Notes under the pieces: generated by a model | Seen by the model: only the letters and a program-made list of their open reading frames with translations | Databases searched by the model: none | What the model was told of the DNA's origin: nothing | Source: Ascarosepion bandense | Taxonomy: Eukaryota; Mollusca; Cephalopoda; Sepiida; Sepiidae | Assembly: GCA_037127315.1 (NCBI GenBank) | Contig: JBBBDQ010001944.1 | Span: forward strand, 295,001-359,000 | Reading direction: 5' to 3' | Length of the DNA stretch: 64,000 nucleotides | Translations under genes and position numbers: made by a program | Shown here: one piece after another, positions 33,735 to 45,137 of the stretch | Numbering within the stretch: position 1 is the stretch's first letter | How the letters are laid out: every line of letters starts with the position of its first letter

Positions 33735-34797
33735 TTAAAAATTAGTGCTATTTAAATAAAAAAAAATTAGTGCTATTTAAATAAAAAAAATTAGTGCGAT
33801 TTAAATAAAAAAAAATAAGTGCTATTTAAATAAAAAAAATTAGTGCTATTTAAATAAAAAAAAATTAGTACTATTTAAATAAAAAAAAATTAGTGCGATT
33901 TAAATAAAAAAAATTAGTGCTATTTAAATAAAAAAAATTAGTTCTATTTAAATAAAAAAAATTGGTACTATTTAAATAAAAAAATTAGTGCTATTTAAAT
34001 AAAAAAAGTAGTGCTATTTAAATAAAAAAATTAGTGCTATTTAAATAAAAAAAAATTAGTGCTATTTAAGTAAAAAAAATTAGTGCTATTTAAATAAAAA
34101 AAAATTAGTGCTATTTAAATAAAAAAAATTAGTGCTATTTAAATAAAAATTAGTGCTATTTAAATAAAAAAAATTAGTGCTATTTAAATAAAAAAAATTG
34201 TGCTATTTAAATAAAAAAAAATTAGGGCTATTTAAATAAAAAAAAATAGTGCTATTTAAATAAAAAAAATTAATGCTATTTAAATAAAAAGAATTAGTGC
34301 TATTTAAATAAAAAAAAATAGTGCTATTTAAATAAAATAAAATTAGTGCTATTTAAATAAAATAAAATTAGTGCTATTTAAATAAAAAAAAATTAGTGCT
34401 ATTTAAATGAAAAAAAATTAGTGCTATTTAAATAAAAAAAATAGTGCTATTTAAATAAAATAAAATTAGTGCTATTTAAATTTAAAAAAAATAGTGCTAT
34501 TTAAATAAAAAAAATTAGTGCTATTTAAATAAAAAAAATTAGTGCTATTTAAATAAAAAAAATTAGTGCTATTTAAATAAAAAAAAATTAGTCCTATTTA
34601 AATAAAAAAAATTAGTGCTATTTAAATAAAAAAAATTAGTGCAATTTAAATAAAAAAAATTAGTTCTATTTAAATAAAAAAAATTAGTGCTATTTAAATA
34701 AAAAAAAATTAGTGCTATTTAAATAAAAAAAATTAGTTCTATTTAAATAAAAAAAAATTAGTGCTATTTAAATAAAAAAAATTAGTGCTATTTAAAT
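33735..34797. repeat. AT-rich minisatellite T3, ~45 units of 23-24 bp
   Basis: Each unit is ttagtgctatttaaat followed by a run of about 7-9 A, repeated without interruption for about 1.06 kb. Length differences come mostly from the A-run; point changes (gtgcg, gttct, gtact) are scattered. Every unit contains the 8-bp palindrome atttaaat, and A and T are strongly asymmetric between strands. No frame stays open across it. The variation looks like replication slippage and unequal exchange. Known possibilities for such DNA include a matrix-attachment or nucleosome-poor region; the sequence alone shows neither. Confidence 0.95.
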
Positions 34798-35689
34798 ATA
34801 AATCTGCTCTGAACTGAAAAATAATGAATCCAATAAAACTTTGACATTACTTAATTAGAAAAGCTTTTAATTGCTATTGTAAATAAGTAATATTAAAGAC
34901 ATTATTGTCTAAAGAAATAATTTTTTGAATTGTTTCAATTTTTTTACGTTTAATTATAATAATTTATTATATTTTAAAATCGTTTAAAATTCTCTACTGG
35001 GCTATTCACTGGAGGTTATATAATGATTAAGTGGAAATGAAATTTACGAGTCCAAAATTGCAAAGATTATCAAACGTAGTGGTGCTATCTATTTTTAAAA
35101 TAATTTTTATTTACTTAATACGTTCCTTATTTTCATGTATGGTTAACTTAAATTGCAATTATTATGGAAAGGTTACTTAATTTAAGAGATTTGTCTCTCC
35201 CCTTAGATTTATGAAAATTGCATTTATGATCATGTATACCAGCTGTCAACGCTTCGTTATTCAACAGTCCGTCAAACGTTCGACCAATCGTCAGTAATTG
35301 GTTATATATTACTTTTTTTAATGATATAACTAAGTAATATTTATTGAAAATCAGATTAATTTAACTTTCAATTATCTAATTTTACTAAAAATGTGTCAGA
35401 AATCTTTTGAAATATCTTTAAAATCGATGAATTTTTGTTTGTTTACAAATTCCTTAAAATAATAAAATGGCCGTTTTAAGAAAATTTTAAGAAATCAAAA
35501 TTAAATATGACATTCCAATCTATACAATTTTTATCGGAAATGCACCAGAATTTTTTATTTAATGGAAATAATGAATATAACCATTAAGAATTTAATTAAA
35601 TCTAAAATGAAATCTTCAAGAATATTTTTCATTTTAAAAATTTCTTTTTAAAATTAGGTATAGAAAATTTATGCCGAAATAGTGGAGGT
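34798..35689. other. unannotated AT-rich sequence
   Basis: Very AT-rich, no gene seen. Confidence 0.5.
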
Positions 35690-35885
35690 ACCTATACAAA
35701 AACCTTGGTCTGATTTCAATCATAATTGGGTCACTTGTCGACCATGACATGAATCTTTTATGTACGCATAACCTTTTCGAATCGATTTATATGGTACGAC
35801 AGAAATCACCGAAAGGTTTGGAATTTACGAACTCTTCTTCTCCGAGATGCCTTGTGCGAATTTAACCAAAATAACTTAATAATAT
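35690..35885 (-). repeat. family D fragment
   Basis: Minus-strand match to T2 at 17655-18240: on that strand aaatcgattcgaaaaggtt, a caagtgacccaattatg block and gttcgtaaattcc in the same order. About 1.3 units, single rather than tandem. Confidence 0.65.
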
Positions 35886-36069
35886 TTATATATGGTTAAG
35901 ACATATATATGAGACAGGATTATTGTTGTAGTAGATGTCTAGAAATTGACGAAACAACTTACATTACGTCTTACATTACACATGTCTGACCATTATTAAA
36001 AATAAGCAGACACAATGTTTGCAATTTATTTAATCCGATATTTCTAAAAAATGTGCTGCCTAAACACAC

Positions 36070-36078
36070 ACACACACG

Positions 36079-36135
<57 letters not shown>

Positions 36136-36202
36136 GGTGAACTGACTTATCTGAATTTTAAAGTCTCAAGAGTCTCTCGACGAATCAGTGATTTTACAAA
36201 AC

Positions 36203-36250
<48 letters not shown>
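36070..36250. repeat. (CA)/(TA)/(GA) and (TA)/(TG) microsatellites
   Basis: TA-GA tract at 36076-36131 and TA-TG tract at 36202-36250. The segment tatatatggttaagacatat occurs at about 35888 and again exactly 400 bp later. Confidence 0.9.
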
Positions 36251-36454
36251 ATTTTTTATATATATACAAATACACGCGAATATGTTTATATATGGTTAAG
36301 ACATATATATTAGGTTTTTATCTGAAAATTATACTGTACGATTTAATACTTGTTTGTGGTTGGGAAAAAAGTCGAATTAGATGTCTTAGAAATAAAAAAA
36401 ATTTAAAATATACTTGTGACATATTTAATGGCATATTATCTACTTCTTACTATC

Positions 36455-36460
<6 letters not shown>

Positions 36461-36488
<28 letters not shown>
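36461..36488. repeat. (TC)n microsatellite
   Basis: About 14 CT units followed by a pyrimidine-rich stretch. Confidence 0.95.
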
Positions 36489-36492
<4 letters not shown>

Positions 36493-36637
36493 TCTTTTTT
36501 TTCTTTTCCTCTCCCTTTTTAATTTCTGTCTTTTTAATTCTTTTTTTTATTTCTTAACTTCTGCTACCTGGTAACTGTATCTTTTGAATGTTCAAAGATT
36601 TTTAATGAAGAGCTTAATGCATTTATAAATGTTCCAT

Positions 36638-36643
36638 ACATAC

Positions 36644-36704
<61 letters not shown>

Positions 36705-36745
36705 GTAGCAAACGCTATTTTTTTAAAATTGCGTTTACTGCCTGA
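36638..36745. repeat. (TA)n with adjacent hairpin
   Basis: CATA/TA run to 36700, then a 20-bp inverted repeat: tcaggtagcaaacgctattt (36701-36720) and its near complement at 36726-36745, ending in gcctga followed by tgacac. Confidence 0.8.
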
Positions 36746-36914
36746 TGACACATTGTCCTTTCAATTTTGAAACAAAATGTGCAATTTGTAGTAGATTGTA
36801 ATTTGAACATGTTCTAAATTATAATTTATAATAAATATTCATAGCTCTATTTCTATATTGAGCACTGTTTTAAATTAATGTTTTGAACGTTGTTAGTATT
36901 TTCCTTATTTATTT

Positions 36915-36916
<2 letters not shown>

Positions 36917-36950
<34 letters not shown>

Positions 36951-36971
36951 CAGTCGTTATTATAATAGAAA

Positions 36972-37011
<40 letters not shown>
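36917..37011. repeat. paired (TA)n microsatellites
   Basis: TA runs at 36917-36949 and 36972-37011; both strands give Tyr-Ile repeats as artefact frames. Confidence 0.95.
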
Positions 37012-37013
<2 letters not shown>

Positions 37014-37189
37014 TTTTTTCACTACTAGACGACATAATTACTGCAAAAATTAAAAATAATGTTTTGTTACAAAGCGAACACAAGGTAAAATCTTTCATAA
37101 CTGGTAGTAAAGAGAATGAACTGAGCCGTCGCTGACTCGCTATTGTTCGACAGTAAGAGAAATGGATAAAAACTTGATTGCTGCAGTGT

Positions 37190-37423
37190 ATATATATAAA
37201 TATGCTAGATATATGTTTCACCTCTGCGCCTGACGCCTGTCAAGTCTCGCAGCTTTGCCCTCTCGGCAACTCCGACCACGCTGTAGTCTCTCTCAGTATT
37301 TCTTTCCAATCTCACTCTCCCCAGGAGCCCCCTACTTATAGAACCTTCTACCTCTACCAAAAAGCTGACTGGGATGCCTTTCGCGATTTCCTCCAGCGAG
37401 GTCCCTTGGGGAAAAGTGTTTGA
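37190..37423 (+). pseudogene. LINE endonuclease C-terminal fragment
   Basis: The frame carries FTSAPDACQVSQ and LGNSDHAVVSLSI. SDHxxV is the last conserved motif of the apurinic-type (EEP) endonuclease domain of LINEs and contains the catalytic-site His. It continues into a YRTFYLYQKADWDAF linker, then the reading frame shifts relative to the RT-bearing frame, which starts by 37374. Confidence 0.85.
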
Positions 37424-39463
37424 CCTATCAGTTGATGACTGTGCTTCTGAGGTCTCGTCATGGGTGAAAGCTGGCATTGATGCCTTCATACCCACCAGGA
37501 AGTATTGCTTAAAACCTCATTCCTCTCCGTGGTTCTCTCCGGCCTGCTCAGCCGCCATTGCCCACAGGAACCATTACTTCCGTCTATTCCGGAGACAGCC
37601 AACTGATCACAATAGGTGCCTGTTCACATCTGCTCGCAATGAGTGCAAGAGAACCCTAAATGACGCCAAACAGTTGTTTGCTGAGAGAATGGGACAGCAC
37701 ATAGCTGACTGCAAGTTCGGCTCCAAGGACTATTGGAGGATTTTTAAACGAGTGCTCAACAATAGGAAATCCTCAATACCTCCTTTAATCCATGGATTTG
37801 AGGGTCTCACGTCATCTGCGGACAAAGCTGAGTGCTTTGCCCACAGATTCTCATCCAACTCCACATTCGACTTGTCCAGAGTACACCCACCCGACTTCCC
37901 TATTAGAACTGAGGCCAAACTGCACGACGTATATATTACCCCGACTGTAGTATCAGGAGTAATTTCAAAACTCGACCCCCATAAGGCGTGTGGAGACGAT
38001 GGAATCCCGGTGATAGTCCTTAAGAGGTGTGCTCCTGAACTTTCCCCTGTCCTCTCTAAACTGCTTAACTACTGCCTTTCTGCTTCCTGCTTTCCTGCAT
38101 GCTGGAAATTCTCTTCAGTTGTTCCTGTATTTAAGAAATGTGGTGAACCCTCGGACCCATCCAACTATCGCCCTAACAGTCTTTTACCGATATTCGTGAA
38201 AGTATTCGAGGCTATAATCAATGCTGAAATAATTCATCACCTCACCGCCCACAAACTGTTCTCCGACAGGCAATATGGATTCCGCTTTGCCAGGTCCACA
38301 GCCGACCTGCTAACAACCGTAACGGAGTACATGCTACAGGCCCTTGATGAGTCTGACGAGACTCGCGCGGTTGCTCTGGACATCTCCAAGGCTTTCGACA
38401 GGGTTTGACACTCTGGCCTCCTATGCAAACTACGCGGTTATGGTATTACCGGTCGCCTGCTTGACCTAATCCAATCTTTCTTAAATAACCGCAAAATGAA
38501 GGTCGTTCTGAATGGGCGTGTCTCTTCGTCCTACAGCACGAATGCTGGTGTCCCACAGGGCTCTATCCTGGGACCGACGCTCTTCCTTATTTTCATCAAC
38601 GACCTCCCAGATGAGATCAAGTCCCAAGTAGGTATCTACGCAGATGACACTACAATATACTCCCGCTCCAGTAAGAAACCTGTCGTAGCGGACAGACATA
38701 ATCTCGCTGCTGACCTTGAGCGGGATCTACACTCTGTGGTGAACTGGGGCAAGAAGTGGCTTGGCAACTTCAATTCTTCTAAGACCAATCTGTTGTCTGT
38801 CAACCATTACAGGCAACCTCTTCTGCCTCCCATAAGCATGGACCAAGCGATTCTCCCGGAGAGTAATACACTACGCCTCATCGGACTTACCCTGTCCTCA
38901 GACCTCAAATAGAACCACTATATTGAATCCATAGCAAAATCTACTGCTAAGAAGATTGGGTCACTATGTCGAACCAGGATGTTTTTTCCACCTGAATCCA
39001 TCCTGCATATATAAAAGTCAACCATCCGTCCGTGCATGGAGTACTGCTGCCATTTATGGTCAGGTGCCCCTGCCGTTCTCCTCAGTGTTCTTGACAAGCT
39101 CCAAAGGAGAGTCTTTAATGTGGTAGGTACTGATCTGGCGGCTCGACTGCAGCCACTTCCCCATCGTCGAAATGTGGCCTCCCTTTGTCTCTTCTATAAA
39201 AATTTCATGGCTTCTGCTCGGACGAGCTTAAGTCACTGATGCCTCCACAACAGGTGTTTACTCGTGCAAACAGACTGGCAACTGTGTCCCACCCATTCAC
39301 AGTCAGGTTAGCCAAATGCAGACGACAATTCTACTCCTGCAGCTTCCTCTCTCGTACTTCCCACCTGTGGAACTCGCTCCCGTATTCTTGCTTTCCTGAC
39401 GGCTACAACCTCCAGAAATTTAAATGCAAAGTCAATACTCATCTACTAACCACTGGATTCTAG
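37374..39463 (+). pseudogene. LINE reverse transcriptase, decayed by few lesions
   Basis: The first 344-codon stretch (37374-38408) holds the linker (CKFGSKDYWRIFKRVLNNRK), PHKACGDDGIPVIVLK, SSVVPVFKKCGEPSDPSNYR, FRFARSTADLL, and motif A ALDISKAFD. A stop replaces the usual Trp after DRV at 38406-38408. The next stretch (to 38912) has motif B GVPQGSILGPTLF (about 38543-38584) and motif C YADD (38637-38648), so all RT catalytic Asp residues survive. A stop at 38910-38912 again replaces Trp, and a third lies at 39012-39014. After a frameshift near 39237, the C-terminal ASLCLFYKNF and LWNSLPYSCFPDGYN blocks follow. Three stops and about two frameshifts make it dead but relatively young. Confidence 0.92.
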
Positions 39464-39668
39464 CTCTCTCCCTTCCCCTGTATAACCTTCCCTTTCGCTC
39501 CACCTATGTATCTGTCATCGCACCTGCTTTCTCAGCTTTCTATTGTTCCTTTCTAACTAGTTTGTACTCCTCAATCTTTTCTAATTAATCTTTTTACATT
39601 AATGTAACCCCCTGCACATCAGTGGCGTTTCCACCTTGCTCAGGGTGAAATGATTAAAAAAAAAAAGA

Positions 39669-39993
39669 TATATATATATATATATATAGTCATCCGGAAA
39701 CAGATGTTTCACAGCTCATCAGTACGGTTAGACATCCGATTGCTTTTAACCCATGATTGAAACATAACCGAACTGGCGTCAGTCGGCGATTCTACCTCTG
39801 AGCTATGGGTGCTCGGTAGAAGAAGGCAGACTTTTAGCGCATAATGTATCATACGCCAGTGGCCAGATTGCTCTAATTCATTACTGAATGAGCTTATGCG
39901 TAGATGCTAGAGAAGTTACTGTTTTCAAGAGTCTACCATTCCTCCAGAGTGCTCAATCAGGGAGTCAGAGCGTGTATATATATATATATATAT
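39669..39993 (-). mobile_element. SINE-B unit between (TA)n tracts
   Basis: Begins at the TA run adjoining the LINE A-tail. Minus-strand tail (agtcatccggaaacag, gctcatcagtacggttagac), box B complement (catgattgaaacataacc), and box A complement (tacctctgagctatggg) lead to the upstream arm, with another TA run at 39973-39993. It forms an inverted pair with the next unit. Confidence 0.75.
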
Positions 39994-40145
39994 AAATTGT
40001 ATATTCGAGCCGCAATCTCCCTTTAAAGCAGATTTTCGAACCGAAATCACTCGAATAAACAAAACATTTAGACATTTTTTGTGTAATTTAATCGCTCAAA
40101 AGATAGAAATCAAAAGACAGCATGAAAAATTGGAAATGGAAGTGG

Positions 40146-40183
<38 letters not shown>

Positions 40184-40394
40184 GACATTCACTAATGAAT
40201 TAGAGCACTCTGGCTATTGGGCGTGTAAAATGATAATATACATGCTAAAAGTCTGCCTTCTTCTACCGTGTGCCGATGGCCCATAGGTAGACTCGCCGAC
40301 TGACGCCACTCCGGTCGGGTTTCAATCATGGGTTACAAGCAATCGGAGTCTAACCGTACTGGTGAGCTGTGATAGAACGAAATAGATCTGTCTG

Positions 40395-40450
<56 letters not shown>
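40146..40450 (+). mobile_element. SINE-B unit between (TA)n tracts
   Basis: TA at 40146-40180, then the plus-strand upstream arm (ctctggctattgggcgtgt), tRNA-like part with gggtttcaatcatgggtt, tail (ggtgagctgtgatagaacg, gtctgcgga) and TA at about 40398-40450. Opposite orientation to the unit at 39669-39993. Confidence 0.75.
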
Positions 40451-40454
<4 letters not shown>

Positions 40455-40965
40455 TTCGTATCTGGACAGTTGCTATGATAACAGGGTTAAAGTACGCAGA
40501 ATGAAATCACAAAACACTTGTCTGACCTTGTACTCTGTCACGTCACGTTAAAACTTTCTCACTAACTTTCATTTCTCTACCAGTGCTTTGAAGGAAAGTG
40601 CGTTGAGTGTTGACCTCTCAAAACACAACAGAGGTTCCATCAGTGATCATGGTTCGACCAGTCGTTTTGGCCAAGCACAATATTTTCCAGATTCGACAAC
40701 CACCATAATCCCCAGGTCTCACCGCTTGCGAATTTTTCCTCTTTCCAAAGATTCAATCACACTCGAAAGCAAAAAATCTTCAAGACGTTTAGGAAATCTA
40801 AGAGAATGCAACTAGACAGCTGTTCCCTATAGTAAAAGAGAGGTTCCACTAAAGCTTCCATCCATAGAAACGACGTTGATAAAGACTGCTTCGAAGTAGA
40901 TTAAATGACGAATTCATATGTGTTGTAGTTTCACCAGGCCTGATACTTTTTGACCTAATCTTAAT
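40451..40965. other. unannotated sequence
   Basis: Base composition is more balanced at 40600-40800; the 75-codon frame there resembles no family I know. Confidence 0.45.

Positions 40966-41019
<54 letters not shown>
40966..41019. repeat. (GATA)n microsatellite
   Basis: About 13 GATA units; its final TA is the target duplication of the next element. Confidence 0.95.
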
Positions 41020-41505
41020 CGCCACTGTGCAAATTAATTGAAACAACCGCTTTAGTTTCCTTTTTTTCAACGTGCGTGTAATTTTACACTAACTGGGTTC
41101 ACATTTCGGAGTGTATAATAAATTATTTTGGCCTCGAACAATTTTACATTGATTGCATCTGATTTTTATCACGCCTTGACACTATTGTTTCGACTATCAA
41201 TTTGTTGACCTACGGCGATTGTCTGCAATGGACGTTACTTCAAGGAAGTGTATGAAAATGGTAACGCTGCACAAACACACCGGTAAGCCTTACAGAGAGA
41301 AAGTGGATATTGTTGTTGTCAGCCTTTCAAGTGTCAGTCGTGTCATCAAGGCGAGGAAACAAACTGGATCTATCAGTTTAAAATTTAAATGAAAATGCGT
41401 TCGGAAGAAGAAAACAATGCTAAAATATTACTAAGTAATCAGAAAAGTGTGAAAAATACTCAGAAGACATTATTCGTTTTGTTTCAATTAATTTGCATAA
41501 GGGTG
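41020..41505 (+). mobile_element. Tc1-like deletion derivative, copy 1 (MITE)
   Basis: Inverted termini: left cgccactgtgcaaattaatt then gaaacaa, right ending tttcaattaatttgcataagggtg. They match over about 25 of 30 bp, with TA on both sides (41018-41019, 41506-41507). The plus strand opens a Tc1 transposase start: VTLHKHTGKPYREK, VSLSSVSRVIKARKQTGSIS, then a stop and VRKKKTML, i.e. the paired-like HTH and the basic linker. It then jumps to a piece from near the 3' end. All DDE residues are deleted. At 486 bp it is non-autonomous, with the same deletion as 26371-27659. Confidence 0.85.
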
Positions 41506-43149
41506 TATTAGTAGACTAGCAAGTTTTGAAATGGTACCCTAGAAAATGTAGAGTATTCATCTTACCGTTATAAAATGTTTTTTTATGAATAAAACATGAG
41601 AGGTATCGAGTTTAAACTCCCTGAGAATAGAAACACGCACAGAAAAGTCAGAAATATGAAGAATATTTTTATTGCTCGTTGCTGAGTCTATATTTTACTT
41701 TCATCCTGTTATTGAAAAATAGTTTTACACTTAAATGAAACGAAAATTTGAAAAACAGAAACCCTTCTGTCTTTCTCTCAATATCCTCTTCTTCTTTACT
41801 TTTCGTTTTTCACCGTGGCCGCAGGAATAAACAGTTTAAGACAAAAGTGGAAATGTTTCTTGAATTTCTTTTTTCATTCATTCGTACAATTGTCTTTCAC
41901 AAAGGCGAGTGCGTCTACAGTTACGATGTTTTATGAAAAATCTTTGAATAGTCAAAAGATTCAGTTACCAGGCAGCAAAAAAAGGAGAAAAAGTGAAAAA
42001 GAAAGTTAGAAAAGAAAAATAAAAACACCACAGAGAGCAAGAGAGAGACGAGAGAAATAAAGAAAAATGAAACAAACAAAAATAAAGAAAGAAATAAGAT
42101 ATCGTAAAAAAACATGCCTTTAAATATGCTTGTTTTCTTGAGTCTATATGTGGAATATTGCAGTTCGGTTGGCCGACAAAATGATTTCATTGTATTTCCC
42201 TATAATACGCGAGGAATTGTAGGTATTTTTTTAGTTTAATATTTCACTTTGCTTTTGTTTGCATAATGCTAAATGAAAATCTATTCGAAATTTCCGACCC
42301 GCTTTCTAAAATCAAAGTGATATTTTGAAGAGAAAGAAAGTTATTTACCGGATGTATTCATGTAGAATACATCCTGCACCTTAATTTTTAAAAAATGGAA
42401 AGCAGTTACAGTATAAAAATATTATATTTTGCCGATATTACTTATCCAAACTTTGTTCTTGTTGCTACACTATTTCAACCAATATTCGTCCCACTGTAAA
42501 ACGAATTCTTCCATCAAACGCTTAACCTGCGTACACGACAGGTTCAGCTTGTCTATATAAATCATTTTTCTAAGCAGAAACGCTTTCTTTTTACACCTTC
42601 TCATGCAGCGAAACATATGAAAGCCTAGAGTATTCCATGAACAGTAAACTGGTTTTAAAATTAGTATGTCTTGAAGTTCCACTATAAAGGCTTGTTCTGA
42701 AGAGCAGTTAAATTTTATAGACTATTCCCATGAGGATGCTTCTACGATCGGTAATATTCCTAAGTCTGGTGTCAAACGTTATCTAGCCTACGTATTCTCA
42801 TAATATGCACTTCTTGCATCCTTCATTTTTGCGGTTACAACAACCGATTTTCTAAAGTTCTTAGGACTTGTATTGTGCGAACAACAGTATTAAAAACTTA
42901 AGAACAATCGACCTTTTCTTTATAATTCCAGTTTTTTAAAGTCTAACTCCGTCATAGTAATCTCAGTATAAAATCAGATCTCGGTCTTTATCAATTGATT
43001 AATTCTGTAACAAACCATTATACGAAGGAGAGATTGTAAAGAGCAATAGTTAATAGAGCAACACATGACAAAATATAGGAGAGAGCCATGATCACCTACC
43101 ACTTAAAAGAACATAAAATATGAAAGAAGTGCTACCAATGTCCTCACTT
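41506..43149. other. unannotated AT-rich sequence
   Basis: About 1.6 kb, A-rich near 41960-42110, no recognisable gene. Confidence 0.5.
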
Positions 43150-44905
43150 GCCCATTTCGATAAATGCCAAAATTGTCTATGCGGCCTTGAGGGCGATTAA
43201 TTATTTTCCTCCTGAAGACCCTATGTTTCTGCAATTCCATCTTGACGGACCTGTGCGATCTTGTAACTGATTTTGTTTTTCTTTCCGACAGACACTTTCT
43301 CAGAGACCCGCGTGAGCTGGTGTGTGATTAATTATTTTTCAAGTACATATCATTTTCCACAGACCTGCATGGCAGTGAAGATGATTAATTATTTTCAGGA
43401 TACAGCTCCACTCTCACATGCCTGTGCAAACTTGGGACTGATCAATTATTTTTCACCCTGCAGCACATTTTTCAGAGATCTATGTCGTCTTGTGATTGAA
43501 GCTGATGAATTATTTTCCGCCGGGCAGCACAAACTTCACGGACCTGCGCGATCTTGTGACGAATATAATTACTTCCTTCTCTGCATCCTTTTACTTACAG
43601 GCCTGAGCCGCCTTGGGACTGATGGATTATCTCACACCCTGGAAAAATTTTCCCACAGACCTGGGCGGCTTCGTGGCAGGAGAATTATTTTCTACACTTC
43701 ATTCTTTTTTTTCCCACAGACATGAGCAATCTCGTAACTGATATAGCCTCTTTCCTACAGATCTACTTAACCTTGCGAGCGCAGAATTATTTTCGGCACT
43801 TCAGGCTTAAGCCCCTTTCTCACAGACATTTGCGGCTTTTTGAAGATTATTTACACTCTGTAGACACTTTGCTAAAGGCCTGCAAAGCATTGTCATTGAT
43901 GAATTATTATCCACCTTGCAGATCCATTCTCACAGATATGCCCAATGTTATGACAGCAGAAGTATTGTCCACCCTCAGGATTCCGCTCCTTTCTCACTGA
44001 CATTTACGGGTGGCCTTTTGAAGGATACTTTCCACTCTGTAGATACTTTTCCAAAGGCCTGTACGGCGTTGTGATTGATGAATTGTTTTCCACCTTGCAG
44101 CTCCTGTCTCAGAAAGCTGATCGACCTTGTGACAGAATAAGTATTTTCCACCCCCAGGCTTCCGCTCCTTTCTCACTGACATTTACGGGCGGCCTTTTGA
44201 AGGATACTTTCCACTCTGTAGAGACTTTTCCAAAGGCCTATACGGCGTTGTGATTGATGAATTATTTTCCACCTTACAGCTCCTGTCTCAGAAACCTGAT
44301 CAACCTTGTGACAGCAGAATTATTTTCCACCTTCCAGGCTTCAGCCCCTTTTCCACAGACATATACGACCGGTCTTTTGAAGGATTATTTCTACTCTGTA
44401 AATACTTTCCCCAAAGGTCTGTACGGCGTTGTGATCCATTAATTATTTTCCACTTGCAGCCCACTTCTCACAGATCTGCCCAATCTTGAAACAGCAGAAT
44501 TATTTTCTACTCTCCTGGCTTCAGCGTCTTTTTCACAGACATTTGCGACCTTTTGAAGGGTTAATTATTTCCATCTTGTAGATCCTTTTCCCAAATACGT
44601 GCCTTGTGACTGATTAATTATTTCCTCCTTGAAGCCCAACTTTCAGACATTCGGGACATTGTGACAGAAGAATTATTCCCCCACCCTCTACCTCCTTTCC
44701 CACAAACCTACGCCGTCTCCTGAGTAATGAATTTTTTCCCCACTGCATCCCATTTCCCACAGATTTGCGCTGATTATTTAACTAATGAATTATTTCGCAT
44801 CTACCTTTCTGTACACCTTTGTGGGTAATTAATTATCTCTCTTCCACAAACAAGCGTGACCTTATGACTGATAAGATTCTTTATTCCGTCTACCTTCTAT
44901 CTTTA
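43150..44905 (+). repeat. minisatellite T4: ~60-bp units with 180-bp higher-order period
   Basis: Basic units of about 60 bp each contain a tgattaattattttccacc-like block, a cag...ctttctcacagac block and a cctgcgcgaccttgtgac-like block. From about 43800 a three-unit higher-order repeat appears: corresponding points fall at 43983, 44162, 44342 and 44522, i.e. 179-180 bp apart. Adjacent higher-order units are far more alike than adjacent 60-mers. The period is a multiple of three and frames stay open for 150, 92, 60 and 79 codons, with a recurring INYFSP-like peptide. Confidence 0.88.
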
Positions 44906-45137
44906 CATCTGGAAACCGGAATGTCATGTACACTAGATGAATCATTCCAATTCCCTTCGCAATCTAAGAGAATCACGTTTCAAACTTATTTTCCTTAAGA
45001 ACAGCTGCTAAGACGCAGACGCCTGGCAGGATGATATCCTTATCACTACAGGTTTCACCTGTTCCAGTGTCAGGTTATCGGTAACCTTTCTTGCATAGCA
45101 CAATCAATTCCCTTTCTTACCCTTTTTTACTCTCATA
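44906..45137. other. unannotated sequence
   Basis: Lies between two tandem arrays; no feature recognised. Confidence 0.45.

Larger units (their letters stand above)
37190..39668 (+). mobile_element. CR1/L2-like LINE, best-preserved copy (5'-truncated)
   Basis: About 2.5 kb. It starts in the C-terminal part of the endonuclease domain and ends with a gggtgaaatgattaaaaaa 3' end and A tract (39650-39667). The layout is endonuclease end, linker, RT, thumb/connection and C-terminal domain, then about 190 bp of 3' UTR. Six other fragments of this family lie in the window (19.9, 26.6, 47.5, 51.2, 53.2 and 62.6 kb). The 5' end meets AT-rich sequence, and the ORF1 region and most of the endonuclease are missing, as is usual for LINE insertions that abort during reverse transcription. 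Confidence 0.92.

Noticed and set aside
33735..34797. CRISPR-like array of short regular repeats
   Set aside because: There are no unique spacers: the units are directly adjacent with only A-run length changes, and the genome is animal.
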